From NCBI GenBank assembly GCA_905221605.1, contig CAJNDS010000345.1:1-64000 (forward strand): DNA of 64,000 bases. Direction: 5' to 3'. Below the pieces are notes generated by a model. That model did no database searches and had not been told where the DNA came from. It saw only the letters and a list, made by a program, of their open reading frames with translations. The translations under genes were made by a program, and so were the position numbers. This DNA is from Symbiodinium natans (Eukaryota > Sar > Dinophyceae > Suessiales > Symbiodiniaceae). Positions 30,915 to 42,649 of the stretch are shown in pieces. Each line of letters starts with the position of its first letter. Positions within the stretch are counted from its first letter, which is position 1.

Positions 30915-31525
30915 GTTTTCGCGGAACTTTCGCGGACCCGTCGTCGCGCGGGTTTCTGTTCTCAGTGCCCTGGATCCCGAAGTTTTCCAAACAAACCAAA
31001 CCAACTCCAGACCCTAAACCCCTACATAGACCCTATATCGGGCTTGAACCCGGAAACGGACGGGATGATGAGATGTCTTGCAGATCCTGGATGCGACAGC
31101 AGATTGGCGCCGTATGTAAGAGATATGATGATATGAGAAGCAAAGCCCCAGACGCTAGGCTAAAACCTCAAACCCAAGAACCTAACAACCGTAGACCTTT
31201 CGACCTTTCTACACCCCTAGGTGCACAGGTCCGGAATGTCTATGATGAGTTCGGTCCTACGACTGGCCACCTTGACTTAAGCGCGGCTTTCGCGAGAAAT
31301 CCTGCCACGAGGACTCTGTACTTGTTTGTTTTGGAGGCGGCCTGAGAAGGATGAACGCAATCTGGGCTTGGGATCAAAGTTGCCAAAAATGCGCAGAATT
31401 CGGATGGGCAGTCTGGCAGGAAACTGAGCCTCTCAAAGCTGCTGGCAACATAGGACGCAACCTGGGTTGCATCAAAACCTTTCGCGAAAAACAAGTTGCA
31501 GGTGCCATCGCGAATCTTTCGCGGC
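30915..31525. promoter_or_regulatory. Cluster of TTTCGCG words (E2F-site-like), role unproven
   Basis: TTTCGCG occurs at about 30917, 30928, 31288, 31480 and 31518. The copy at 31480 is the full palindrome TTTCGCGAAA. E2F/DP factors bind TTTSGCGC-like sites in animals and plants, so the cluster could be regulatory. It could equally be the trace of a diverged repeat. No gene start is identified beside it. Confidence 0.25.
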
Positions 31526-31884
31526 ATATCTACATGTTGCGGGGCTCACAGCTTACCAAACTACAGTGACATTTAGGCTCATGTACTATGTATAATGCTG
31601 ATTTGAATACACCCTCTGCCACCCAACTAAACTCCTGAATCCACAAACATCCATCGAAATCCTGCATCGCACTCCTGTAACCCTGGGTCCATCTCCACAC
31701 CACCTGCTCATGCTGGCAACGAATCTACTTGCTGTCACAGTGGCGCTCGCTTCAGTCCTCGAAGCTCGTCGTCTCCACTCTCGGACATCATGTGCAGGTC
31801 GTGCTGCGCGTTGTCCTGAAAACTTCCGGCAACCCTGCCGACATCTTAATCTCACAGCGGCCATTTCGTTGCTCGTGACACTGA

Positions 31885-31977
31885 AGCCTTCAGGTCAGCC
31901 AGGCGTTGGTGCAGCTGTTGCTGAAGTTGAGGAGACAGATCCTTCCGCCAGGACCTCACAAAGGGTTTTGGATCCTG
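31885..31977 (-). CDS. Candidate exon, amphipathic helix, unknown protein
   Basis: After ACGCAG/GAT the minus frame reads DPKPFVRSWRKDLSPQLQQQ and then LHQRLADLKAS. It looks coding and helical. No family recognised and no partner exons established. Confidence 0.4.
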
Positions 31978-31999
31978 CGTCTGTATATCTCCGTCTGCT

Positions 32000-33900
32000 A
32001 TCTTCCAGCCAAGACGCTGGGTCTCAGCGCTCTCCGCTGCAGATGTAGCTTGAACTTAGTGCTTTCGTCACTTCATTGTCTCATGTGGCACGTGGCTAGT
32101 GGTGTCTCGTGCTAAGGCTGAGACGGGAAGCACTTGATTGGGCAATGCCCTGGTAGCTGCATAGCAGCACTGCGAGCTGCATAAGTATGCCAGCCTTACT
32201 CTGCGCATGGGAACTCACACGACCAGAGCAAACGAGGACATCGGATAAGCGAGGCAAGGACCATGTCTTCAGGTCGATGGTCGAGGTGGGACCAGGTCAC
32301 GTCGACTTTCTTTTGGCCATAAATGCTGCATTCAACCCGAATTCGAACAGTCCAGCAACATGCGACCCTCGCTGTCGACAAAAAGGAAAAAGCACAGCTT
32401 CTCAGCTTGCTGATCACAGCAAAACAAACACAAGGCAAGCGCACCTTCATCCCATCCAGCCTTGGTCAACAAAGTACACCTAACCAAAACACCAAAAACT
32501 TGCAGAGGCATTGTACAGTAAGAACTACTCTTCACAGCACATGCCACATTCTGTCTACTGGGTCACTGCTCTCGCAAGGCTCTGCCGAGCAACCGCGGGC
32601 GCTTGGAAGCTGGACTGTCCAGCAGGAGACCTGGTCAAATCAGCCCTTGTCAAGACAGACTCGTTTGCTTTGCGAGTGTGGGAGGGAATCGTGCCAAGCA
32701 TCGAGCCACTATGTACAAAGATACCCCCTGCATCACTTTCTGCAGAAAGCTCCTGAAGAGTCTGATGTCTTTGTTCAAGCAGTTTCATCGAGAATGGTTC
32801 CTGAGTGTGTCCTGCTCGATCACGCCCCTGATGCTTGCTTGACGTTTTGTAGCTGGAGTAGTGGAGCACGGCTCGTCTTCTGCGCCTGCGGTTGATAACC
32901 AATGCTGTGAGTCTATCAGGCTTTGGACCGGAGTGCCGAGCAGAGGACGCACCTCAAGCCACGTCAAGCATACTCACCCTCAGCTCTCAGTCCTATGCCC
33001 CACGTGCAACCCCTGCGATGTGCACCTTTTGCCCCGCTGATGAACTTCTTGCCTTCAACGCCTTCAACGCCTTCAACGCCTTCTTCGCTCCGGAGTTGCT
33101 CCGCGTCGGGGAAGCCTCTCACAAACCGGTCAGAAGTGATAGCTCGACACAGCAAACCTCGACATGCCAGGAGCGCAATATGCAAGTTAATGTCACTGGC
33201 AGCTACGAGCTACGAGCACAGATGAGTGGATTATTGCGACTGAGACTACCTGCAACAAACACCCAAACGCCTTTTCGAAGGATTTCGAACAACTCATCAT
33301 AGTCGATCTGTTCAGCTGCAGGCCTTGGTGTCCGACATGTTCATGCCCATACCAATCATACCATGACCACGCAATGCCCTGCAACATCATGTAACTGTAG
33401 ACTCTTAACTGCAACCATCGTTCCATTTACAAGTCGCCGACGGAGCAGGCGAACTCTGCACTGACTGCGTTCCTGCCTGCCTTAGCGAGACTTGATCACA
33501 TCCGAACGTGCTCCCGACCCCAAACCGCTCTGAACTCAGCGCAACATGCGCAACCTGGCCGCGATTCAGGCGAAACCACTGCCTCGGGCAAAGCTGATGC
33601 CGCATCCTGAGCTTCGTCATCGTCCTCAGCTCCAGGGAGGAAAGCGAATTGAGACCCATGGAGACGTCCCCTGCCTCTGGAGAGCACCCAGCAGGACATG
33701 GCCGGATCGCCATGACAAGGCTCTACATGGTTCTGAGGGCTGGCTACTTGCTTGCTATTGTGCACACGATGCCAGCTACGCAAGCCTGCTGTCACGGAGC
33801 TGCCATCATGCAAAAGAAGCTATTTTGCCATGCTTGATCTCTCAGCCATGGCTTCGATTTGTTGCAGCAGGTAATTGCGCTTGCCCACACAGCATGAGCA
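32000..33900. other. No supported gene; short repeat at 33055
   Basis: Frames are short on both strands. A 9-bp direct repeat CCTTCAACG occurs three times at 33053-33082. A minus frame at ~32690-32800 (SMKLLEQRHQTLQELSAES) is weakly coding-like. Confidence 0.35.
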
Positions 33901-34345
33901 TGACCACGCTGATGCCAGAAAAAATGCCAACCTGGATGTTTTTGATGTCCATTGTGCTATGCCTGGGCTGCGCATTCTTCTTGGAGATTAAGGCGAAACT
34001 TGGCATCTGACAACTCTCACAAAGCTGCAAGGAATGCTGCAACTGTCCAAGATAGTCAAGGCGCAGTTTGAACATCAACATCGGCAAGCCCATTGCACTG
34101 TACATCAACTGCAGCAGCACCTCCATTCGGGACGGAGGGAGCATGTTGCCTCCGTTGCCTCCTTTCAAGCCTCTCAGGGCCTTGAACCCGAAAGCATGCT
34201 TCTGCTCCTTTAGGCCCAACTGCGCAAGCCTCGGGCATTTGAAAAACCAAAGATGTTCTCTGAATGCATCTCTGTGAGCATCTGCAAGGCAGCCGGCACA
34301 ATGGCATCAAGAAGATGCTGTCGATGCACTCCCTGCCGGCCAGCT
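33900..34345 (-). CDS. Candidate exons of an unknown helical protein
   Basis: Three adjacent minus-strand stretches look coding: LLDAIVPAALQMLTEMHSEN (~34255-34320), MEVLLQLMYSAMGLPMLMFK (~34065-34130) and NIQVGIFSGISVVMLMLCGQ (~33885-33945, possibly a membrane segment). The first two have a HEAT/ARM-like hydrophobic rhythm, but I cannot assign a family. Confidence 0.35.
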
Positions 34346-37230
34346 TAGCGGAAGGAATCTTTGAAACCGCTGCAGCATGCTGCAGAATGAATATTTAGAG
34401 TTTCTGGCGTTGCTGCATCAACCCCAAGAGCAAGAGAAAAAGCAGCAGGGCTCACAGAAGAAGATTACGCCTAAGGAATGCGGGGATCTGAAGACAAGCT
34501 CTCATGCACACTTCCTCGTGTTCTCTGGTTTTCGGCTGTCGCACAACACCGTGAACATGCCACTCACCCGGCTACGAAGGACTAGTTTCATGTTGGGGGG
34601 GGTAGAACGGTAGAAGAAGAAGGGTTTGAGAAACCCAATGAAAATGAGAATCAGAGAGAATAGAACAGAAGCAGAAGAAGCAGAGAGGATGGGATGAGAT
34701 GGGCTTGAGATAGCAGTTGCGGCAGGTCGCAGCCTTGCCTTGCTGGGTGACGACCTGTCTGCCTCAATAAGGGCCACGACCTCAGAGGGAGACATGCGCT
34801 TCATGCGCTGGTGGCTAAGCACACACGGCTCTCTGCCAAGGCCAAAGCTGCCAGCTGCAGCAAGGCTTCAGGGCTTCGGTTCCCTTCTCCGGAGCCACCT
34901 TCGCTCAAAAAAAACGCCCAAAAACAACTTTAAAACGTGCGGTCTTCCGAATCAGGGCTCCCCCTGCCTCCGAATCGGGTCCAGGTCTCCACCAAGCGGC
35001 AGGCTTCGGCTTCCTGCCGAGCGAATGAGCGAAGTTCAAAGCGTGCTCTGGAAAGGCTCAGGAAAGGCTCGGAAGGCTCGAAAACCTCGCAGAAAGGCCA
35101 TGCAATGCTATGGAAGCACCTCGGATGCTGACTGCTCGGCTGTGACGGCCTTGGAAATGTACATAATGTACATGGGTCATCGAAGAGCACGTTGTAAGAC
35201 ATTGAAAGGAACATGAGAGGTCCCCACGACCCGCTCCGCTCTTCGGAGAGATCTCCTTAACCTGGCCTCGAGCACCACCGCCTCCCGATCCTGGCTATGC
35301 CATGTACAACTTCACATGTACACCCAGATAGGACAGATGCGGAGACCTGCCTGACTGGCTGCTGCTGCCGACAACAGTGGCGATGCATCGGAATCCTCAG
35401 CTGATTTGGGCGTCGTTGCCTCATAAGCTCCCGGTACCATGCAACAAGATGCGCCTCAGTCAAGGGCCGAGAGACACGCAAGATAAGGCTTCAAGTCGAA
35501 AAAGCAGTGGGCCCTACCAGGGAGGTCGAAAGGTGGACCCTTTTATGGGAAACATGGTCGCTGACGGCCGTTGTCTATCGTTCACAGTGTTGCCTTCCCG
35601 CAAAGCGCTGCACGAAGGTGCTCATGACCTTGACCATCTCCTGCGGGGGTGATCTAAACAATTCTGGACACGAAATGCCGACCCGTCGCCTGGAAATCTT
35701 CGGCTCTGCCTGCCACTTGCTCAAGCTGCGTCCGTGCAAGAGCGCACCTCCGTTGAAAGGCCACGGCAGCAGCATGCCAGCATGAAGCTAGGATAAGCTT
35801 GCAGCAGCTTGCAGCAGGGCCTTCGCAGCTCGAGCTCTCCCAGAAAGGCGACACGATTGACACCGCTCCCACCGCCGGTGCTAAGCCCCTTCTCCTCCGA
35901 TCCGATCGGCCCACTACTGCTATTGGCTGCCACCACTTTTTTCGGTGTATATGTACATGTATACACATATGCATACTTCTCTGGGGCGTGTGTGTGTGTG
36001 TGCGCGCATGTCATGGTGCCACCGTCCTCCACCTGTTGCAAGTGTCGGAAGAGCAGCAGTGCATTCCATGCCTGCATCCGTCAACAGCCACTGTCCAAAA
36101 ACATGGTCACGTATGTTACATGCTCAAGGCACGGCACTGGCCTCATCCTCTGTCGAACTAGATTTCACATCTTCAATCGTTACGACCTCGGCCACGCCGC
36201 GGACACGCTCTCGAATTGAGATGCAGGAAGGCATGTCACATCCTGCTTCCAAGTCGTGGCAAGTGGATGTCGACAGCATTTGACAGCTCAGCATCCAGAC
36301 CGATGGAAGGATGCCGGACAAGCGTGCGGTATGGCCTTTCGAAGCCTGAAGCTCATTGAATGCTCGCGGGGGCTTCAACTGAGGTCGGAGGGACTGGCAT
36401 GGAGAAGCAACTTGATCTCTTTCTATCTCTTTCTTTCCTTCTTTCTTTCTTGGGGCATGCGGCAAGCCCCCTCGCGGTCTGAGCGCCCCCACTAAGCAAC
36501 TCTCTCTCTCTTTGCTTTGCTTTGCTTAGGGGCATAGGGACGGACCCTGCGCCAAGGCGCGCCCCGCTCCCGCGTACGTGAGACTTTTGTGATGTCCAAC
36601 TCTCTCTCTCTCTCTCTCTTCTCTCTCCCTCGTCGGTTTTTTCTTCTCAGCAGGCTACGGGATCGGGGCCTAGGCTACTCGCTGTCAACAACTCCAACAC
36701 TGCCCCCACATCGGCATCTACGCTTTGCCATGCACGGCTCGTGGAAGATTCCTACACTCCAACCTTCACCCCGCTCGCACAACAAATTTCTTGAAACGCC
36801 ATGCCGATAGAACTGATGGAACCTCCCCCCCGATGAAGACAGCACACTCAATTCAACGTCCCCCTCCCCCGCAAGCACACACAAGTCCTCGGTCAACAGC
36901 CTACCCTTCCTCCTCCGTTTGTTGAGGTGACAGACTCTACTCATCATCGTATCTCTAAGAGCGATAGCGCCGACCAAGTAAACCCCAGAAGAACGACACC
37001 CCGACGTGGGGGCATGACCCACCGTGCATGACACATGCCCTGCTGCACTGGCCGTTTGCTGCTACTGAGCGTTTACAGCCCAACCAACCAGCCACCTCCG
37101 AAGCCCCCACCCGCGCAACAAACTTCCTGAGACACAGTCGTACACAGACACACACACACACATTGCTTCGTTCCTTCTTCTTTGTTACTTGCTTGATTTA
37201 GTTCTTTCTGTATTTATGTCTTTCTGTGTG
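34346..37230. other. No supported gene; microsatellite fragments
   Basis: Short CT and GT runs (36500-36625; 35985-36005) and one weak minus exon candidate at ~36125-36235 (CISIRERVRGVAEVVTIEDV). Nothing else is supportable. Confidence 0.35.
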
Positions 37231-37239
37231 TGTTTCTTT

Positions 37240-37850
37240 CTTCCTTCCTTCCTTCCTTCCTTCCTTCCTTCCTTCCTTCCTTCCTTCCTTCCTTCCTTCC
37301 TTCCTTCCTTCCTGTGCTCCACAGGGTCTGTTGGTGTGAAACACGAGCCCAGACACTGTCTGGAGCGTCACCCCTTCGTCCGCTCGTTACTTTTTTGTGT
37401 TTATGATCCTTCTTTATGTTCTTTCTTTCTGCTCTTTCTGCTCTTTCGTTCGTTCTTTCTTTCTTTTCTTTCGTTCGTTCATGTTTCCTTTACTTCTTTC
37501 TTTCTTTCTTCTTTACTTCTTTCTTTCTTGCTTTATTTCCTTCTTTCTTTCGTTCTTTCTTTCTATTTTTCTTTCCGTTTGTTTGTCCGTTCGTTCTCCT
37601 TTCTTTCCTTCTTTCGCGGGGCTTCGGGAGTCAAGCCCCCTGCGCAGCGCGTGCCCCTGTTTAGAGCCGAAGGTTTGGGGATCGAGCATGCTGTCTCTCT
37701 CTCTCTCTCTCTTTCTTTCTGGAGGCATGGGGGACGAACCCTCTCTCTCTCTCTCTATTTTTCCTCTCTCTCTCACTCTCACTCTCTCTCTCTCTCTCTG
37801 TCTTTCTCGCTTTCTATCTTTCTCGCTTTCTCTTTTTCGAGGGGCTTGAC
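37240..37850. repeat. Pyrimidine-rich microsatellite complex (TTCC, TTTC, CT)
   Basis: (TTCC)n at 37240-37312, TTTC-rich DNA at 37400-37615, and (CT)n blocks at 37690-37830. Long Ser/Leu/Phe-rich frames through it are artefacts of the composition. Confidence 0.9.
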
Positions 37851-38739
37851 GCTCGAAACGTCGGTGCAAGTTGCCGGTTTCTGGTGACTGTTTGGGATGA
37901 GAGCAGTTCGGCAGCGCTGTGTTATGAACGGGCTCCCAACATCGAAGCCATCTGGCGAAGGCAAGTCGAGTATCAGCCGAGCATAGTCCTTGCATGCGAG
38001 GACTACATTCAGTGCAGTTGTTTGTCAACGAGCCCGAAAGCGCATGGTGCTTGTGTGGTGTGAGCTCGTGCTCTGGCACGTGACACACGGTATCCTGCCA
38101 TGTATGCGAAGTTAGGTGGCCCCCTGCCTGGGCAGAAGTCCAGCTGCCCGGGCTGGCGATGACATGTGCACGTGCCTCGGTTTGTCAAAGCCGTGAGGCT
38201 GTGAGGCACATTGAGGTACCGTGTCGCAAGTTCTAGAAACCCCAGCCTCAAGTGCCGCCTCTTGGCACCTTCCGGCCTCTGATGTGAGCAAGGGTACACA
38301 TGACTTCAAGTGACAATGACCTTTCGGGCCTTTCACATGGAAGATTCAAACTGCCACTAAAGCAGCTAACGGCAGTGCCTCCCAGAGGAGCTGCACCTGA
38401 AGACTGGTGACTGGGGGTTGTCGTGGGAGGTGTCGTGACACTTCGTGACGTTGGTGCCATTGACATCACAGATCCGGAGAGCGCACGCGCAGCGCCGAGA
38501 GGTCTGAGGGCAGCTTCAGCAGCAGCCTACCAGCCTGCGGACACCCCCACATGGCCCGTCACAGGCCCGTCACACATCTCAACACAGCACACTGCCATGC
38601 GCGGATGTGTCCGGACGAGAAGCCTCCAGCATCTCCAAGGCCTCCACCTCTTCAACATGCTTCCAAACACAGAGTGTAACTAGTAACTCAAAGAAGCTGC
38701 CTGTAACACCAAAGCCCCCTCAAAAACCCTGACAGGCTA

Positions 38740-38955
38740 ACACTTCATGATGGCGCCTGCTTCTTCTGCAGCTGAAGTGTGCTGAGATGGAGCAGGAAAA
38801 GGTAGAGCTGACCTTTCCAGAGTGCCGATTCAACAAAGTGTGCTAAGTACACGCTGGCACTGCTCGGAGCCTCGATTGAAGGGGACCTTGCTCTCCTTAA
38901 GGGCGTCAAGATTGATGGGCGCCTGGAAGCCATCAATGATAACCAGCAAGTGTAG
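38740..38955 (+). pseudogene. Plus-strand coding remnant of unknown gene
   Basis: Plus-strand reading gives CAEMEQEKVELTFPECRFNK (~38778-38840). One base out of register it continues as YTLALLGASIEGDLALLKGV and KIDGRLEAIND to ~38950. The two frames abut, so a one-base slip or a tiny intron near 38842 separates them. It is the only good plus-strand coding signal outside the copia insertion. No family recognised. Confidence 0.4.
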
Positions 38956-39185
38956 TCTCTGAGTCGCGGAACAACAACCACAACAACCACCACAGCCACC
39001 GCAACCACCACAACAAACGACAATGACAACGACAAAGGCCACCACTTGGGATGGCGACGACAAGAACAAGAAAAGAAGAACAACAAGAAGACGAATTGAA
39101 CGAGGAGCAACACCATAGTAACAAGAAGACGAAGAAGAACAAGAACAAGAAGACGTGACAATAACAATAGCACGAACAGAAACGT
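38956..39185. repeat. CAA/CCA and AAGAAC-rich simple repeats
   Basis: (ACA/ACC)n at 38966-39050 followed by AACAAGAAGACGAAG units to 39160. Low complexity. Confidence 0.8.
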
Positions 39186-39805
39186 AATAGCATGATGACG
39201 CCTGCTCGGATAGCACAAATTGCATGCATCTCCTACCTTACGCATCCCAAATCGAGAGCGCCCCGTAGCCGCCCCCATTCTTGGAATCTGCCCTTTTGTG
39301 ATAGACATGGACCATCATGGACCTGAGAGCCTGAGACAGAAGTTAGACAGAAGTTGTGCGTGATCCTTTTGGGAAGGGCAGGGAGGGGTGACGTGAAGGG
39401 AAGCGGTTAGTTATACAGGACTCTGGACATCCAAACTGCCGCTGTTCAAACCGATTCATTCGGAGAGCACATCCTTTGGCGCTTCGCCTTCTGCAGCATC
39501 ATCACTGCCAGGTCTAGCATCTTCATGGGACCACCATCCTCGCAGGCACCAGACGTGCAAAGGCCCCCAAAAAAAACCCACGAACCCAAGCTATGTCTTC
39601 AAGTGCAACCGCGCCCGAACTTGAAGAAGAATGGTGGCAATGACCTTGTGTTCAACAGGTGAAGACACAGGCCACTTCTCAGACGTGCAGCAGTCTCAGG
39701 AAAGCGCCCAGAGAAGATACTGGCCTTTGTTAAACTTCCGGTACATCTTTGTCGCTACCTGTTCTGATCATGCGAGAGCAGTTGGGACAAGACTTGTGGC
39801 ATGCC

Positions 39806-39806
39806 G

Positions 39807-39871
<65 letters not shown>

Positions 39872-39874
39872 GCA
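39806..39874. repeat. CAG/CTG trinucleotide repeat
   Basis: About 22 CAG units with one TAG interruption near 39848. Polyserine and polyalanine frames result; none belongs to a supportable gene. Confidence 0.93.
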
Positions 39875-40249
39875 CTGTTGCTCTGTTGTTCTGCTGTTCC
39901 AAAGAGCCTGCTGTCCCTTCGCAAACTCGCGCAAGCGGATGTGACTAAGGAAAAGGGAGGTGGCATACCTCGGAGTGCCATCGGTCTTGGCGAGCTGCGG
40001 TGCTCATGTTTATGTGCGGGCATTCCGTGCATGAGGCTCCTGCTCCTCCATGTCCGGCTCCCTGTTCCAGGCAGCCTGAGTGCAACATCCAAGCACTTCA
40101 GACGGTTCGTCAGGCAAGGAGCTGCATCACCTCGAACATCTCGGTGATTGCCTCCCAGTGCCGACAACGCCTGAAAACCACCTGGCATTCAGCTGCCGGG
40201 CTTGCACAAGATTCTATCGATGGAAACTTTGTCTGGATTTCTTTCGGGC

Positions 40250-40800
40250 CTGCAACGTGTTGAGACAGGTCTCGTCCAGGAATGCCACAGCTGCGCTCGA
40301 GGCAGTGGCACCTCTGGTGAACATGTCTGCTTCAACCACACCCGTCCACAAAAAAGTTGAGGCCAACTCCTGCTGAAACCGTCTCCTGACACAGCTGCAC
40401 TGCCTGTTACCAAGGGGAAAGGGTTCAGTGCGGGATCTCTCATAAATCTGCGGTGGCGAGCCCAGGGCCCACCTCATCTTTCCGACCACAGCGCTCCAAC
40501 GCCACTGCGTGGAGTGCCCGAGCAAGCCTCCCCACACGGACTTAAATGGCCCATATGTCATGCCCGACAACAGAGAAGACAATGCTATAAGGCTACGCGA
40601 AACGGATCTTGTTGAGGCTATGGCGCATGAGCAGGCTGCTTCTGCAGGAAGGTAGTACAAAGCTTGCAGGCCTGGCAACAACGAGACAGACGAAAGGTGC
40701 TGTTGTACGTCGGAGTCGATCGGGGCAACGGCATTTTTGTAGTTTGCATGGTCTAACGCGTCGTAGATGCCCTTCAGCTTCCCGGACCTTGTTGTCACAT
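40250..40800 (-). CDS. Candidate exons, first resembling the N-terminus of NAA25/Mdm20
   Basis: The minus frame at ~40725-40790 reads SGKLKGIYDALDHANYKNAV. It resembles the opening helix pair (R-x-IYDALDxxNYKxAL) of NAA25/Mdm20, the tetratricopeptide subunit of N-terminal acetyltransferase B. A second stretch at ~40255-40370 (QQELASTFLWTGVVEADMFT) looks coding but is unassigned. With one short match the call is tentative; many TPR proteins start this way. Confidence 0.3.
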
Positions 40801-41299
40801 GCCGATCCGGTTTGTGGCATCTTTGCCTCAATAAACACGTCGTGGGCCGCGCATTACTTTCAAAACGGACGGCTAAGATGCCATGGCCCAAGCAGCCTCG
40901 TTCAAATGATGTGACCCTGTTTTTGCTGAGTGTCTTCGCAAGACCTCCAGTTTTCTAAGCTCTACAAATAGGGATCGGCTCCTGCGTAGACCCCCACCCG
41001 ACCGGGCCAAAACGCCGCTGGCATGCCATGTTACTGCACAAGCAACGCAGCTCATGAGGAACAAAAGTAAATTCCTGTGCACAGCCTTTTAGCTCACCTT
41101 AAGAATGTTGAGTGCTTGCGTCCGTCAGAAAGTTGCAAGTTTAAGAAAGTGTTACACAGCTTAGCGTTATCCATCGAACTCTGCTACCTTCAATATCTCT
41201 AAGGTGTCAACGTAACTGCACAGGCTAGTTTGCAGAGGCCAGTGGCTTAGACAACGGCTAGGGAGGCTAGGCATGACCAGGCCCATCAAAGGCTCAAGG

Positions 41300-42140
41300 T
41301 GCGGAGAAAGGCATGTAGCCAACGTCCCGCTCAAGCGGAGGCAAACGAGCCTCTTGGCCAAAAGCGTGCCACGAGGCGTTGAGAGAAATCACGTTCTGCC
41401 CTAGGCCACTTAAACTGCCTCTCAGACTCTTTCCTTCCCCACTTCGCATGGCCTGCATGGAAGAGTCATAAGAAGTGAACTTTCTTGCCGGCCACCAGCA
41501 AGCCTTTAAGCTCACTCGTCATCGTCCGGAATCGGGTACACGTAGGGGTTGTGACGATACAGCTTGCCCTGGCCGGAGCACGGATCGTTTGCAAGGCGCG
41601 CACTGGAATCACCGCAAGGGAACCCTTAACTCGCTCACAGAAGCAGAAAGCAAAGCAACAATGTTCAACATGTCTGACCTGATTGATGTAGTCCCAGATG
41701 TGATCCCACATTCGGCTCCAGCAATACCTTGGAGCTCGGGGACTACACTAAAGCAAAGCAAAACACGCAAGGCTCAATCCTACTTCAGCTTCTGATAAAT
41801 GGCAGAGCACCCACCAATGATGCTGGACCAGACAATGAAGCCGTAGAATCGAGGAGAGCTTTTCAGAAAGGTCTGCACCAAGTTAGTAGGCTTAGACAGT
41901 CAGTCGCGTATCTGTTGCGGTCAGCTAGTCTCACACATGGCATGCGTTGATGGTCATCTGCCATGGTCTGGCCAACGCCCGCAACCTCGTAGATGCGCGT
42001 GGAGTTGAAGGCGCGGAAGAACCAGTCCATCTTGTCCTGGAGGCACGAACGAAATTTGCCCCACCGAACGTTACCTTCTCTACAATCTGGGTCGGCTGCC
42101 TGACCCTCACGCCTGTCGGCCATCCAACGCTCAATCCAGG
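41300..42140 (-). CDS. Unidentified multi-exon gene
   Basis: Candidate exons: one ending GAGAAG/GTAACG (~42080-42140); DKMDWFFRAFNSTRIYE, bounded by CTCCAG/GAC and GAG/GTTGCG (~41992-42042); and SRMWDHIWDYINQ, ending CAATCAG/GTCAGA (~41678-41718). The last is NVISLNASWHAFGQEARLPP, ending RDVGYMPFSAP and a stop (~41305-41400). Splice motifs are good and the Trp/Phe-rich helices look real. I do not recognise the family. Confidence 0.45.
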
Positions 42141-42611
42141 CCTCACAAAACACAACATCTGTTCAAACTGCAACATCAAGCTACTTAGGGTATTCTCAAC
42201 TCAAGCGGGGGGCCGCAGAAGCTGAGCACATCTGAGCGCCCTGCAGGCTCATGATCTTTCGGCGACCCGAAGCCTCCACGCCGAGGAGCCGAGCGAAGCG
42301 CCAGGCGCGCCTCTGAGAAGCCGAGTGCATAGCCATGCCATGCGCTCTTGAGCGGTGCTTGGTATCAGAAACAGAAGCAGAAGTGCTGACACAACTGCAG
42401 GCGAAGAAGTCCGCCTGCGAGCGTCTCAGCATGCCCAGCATGATCACCACAGCCCAAGGGGTGGACGGAGGCCGGCCGAGCCAATGCTGCAGCTATGCTT
42501 CGAAGGCATGCGAGGCAGAAGCGCAAACAAAATCCAAGAGCTGTCGATTGGCAATCGCGCATCCCCTGGTTATCGGCCTGAAACAACAACTCGTCGTTGG
42601 GGGGGCGTGTG

Positions 42612-42646
42612 ATGGTGTGTGTGTGTGTATATATATATATATATGC
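42612..42646. repeat. GT/TA dinucleotide microsatellite
   Basis: (GT)n running into (TA)n. Confidence 0.9.
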
Positions 42647-42649
42647 GGT

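Noticed and set aside
30659-31345. 228-codon plus-strand frame
   Set aside because: It runs through a TA microsatellite and low-information sequence, shows no domain, and opposes the local gene direction.
37189-38088. Ser/Leu/Phe-rich plus frame and Arg/Glu-rich minus frame
   Set aside because: These are products of TTCC, TTTC and CT simple repeats.
38745-39308. 187-codon minus frame with long Val/Leu runs resembling membrane helices
   Set aside because: The hydrophobic runs are the complement of CAA/CCA and AAGAAC simple repeats.
39631-40188. Polyserine and polyalanine frames
   Set aside because: These come from the CAG/CTG repeat, with no surrounding gene evidence.
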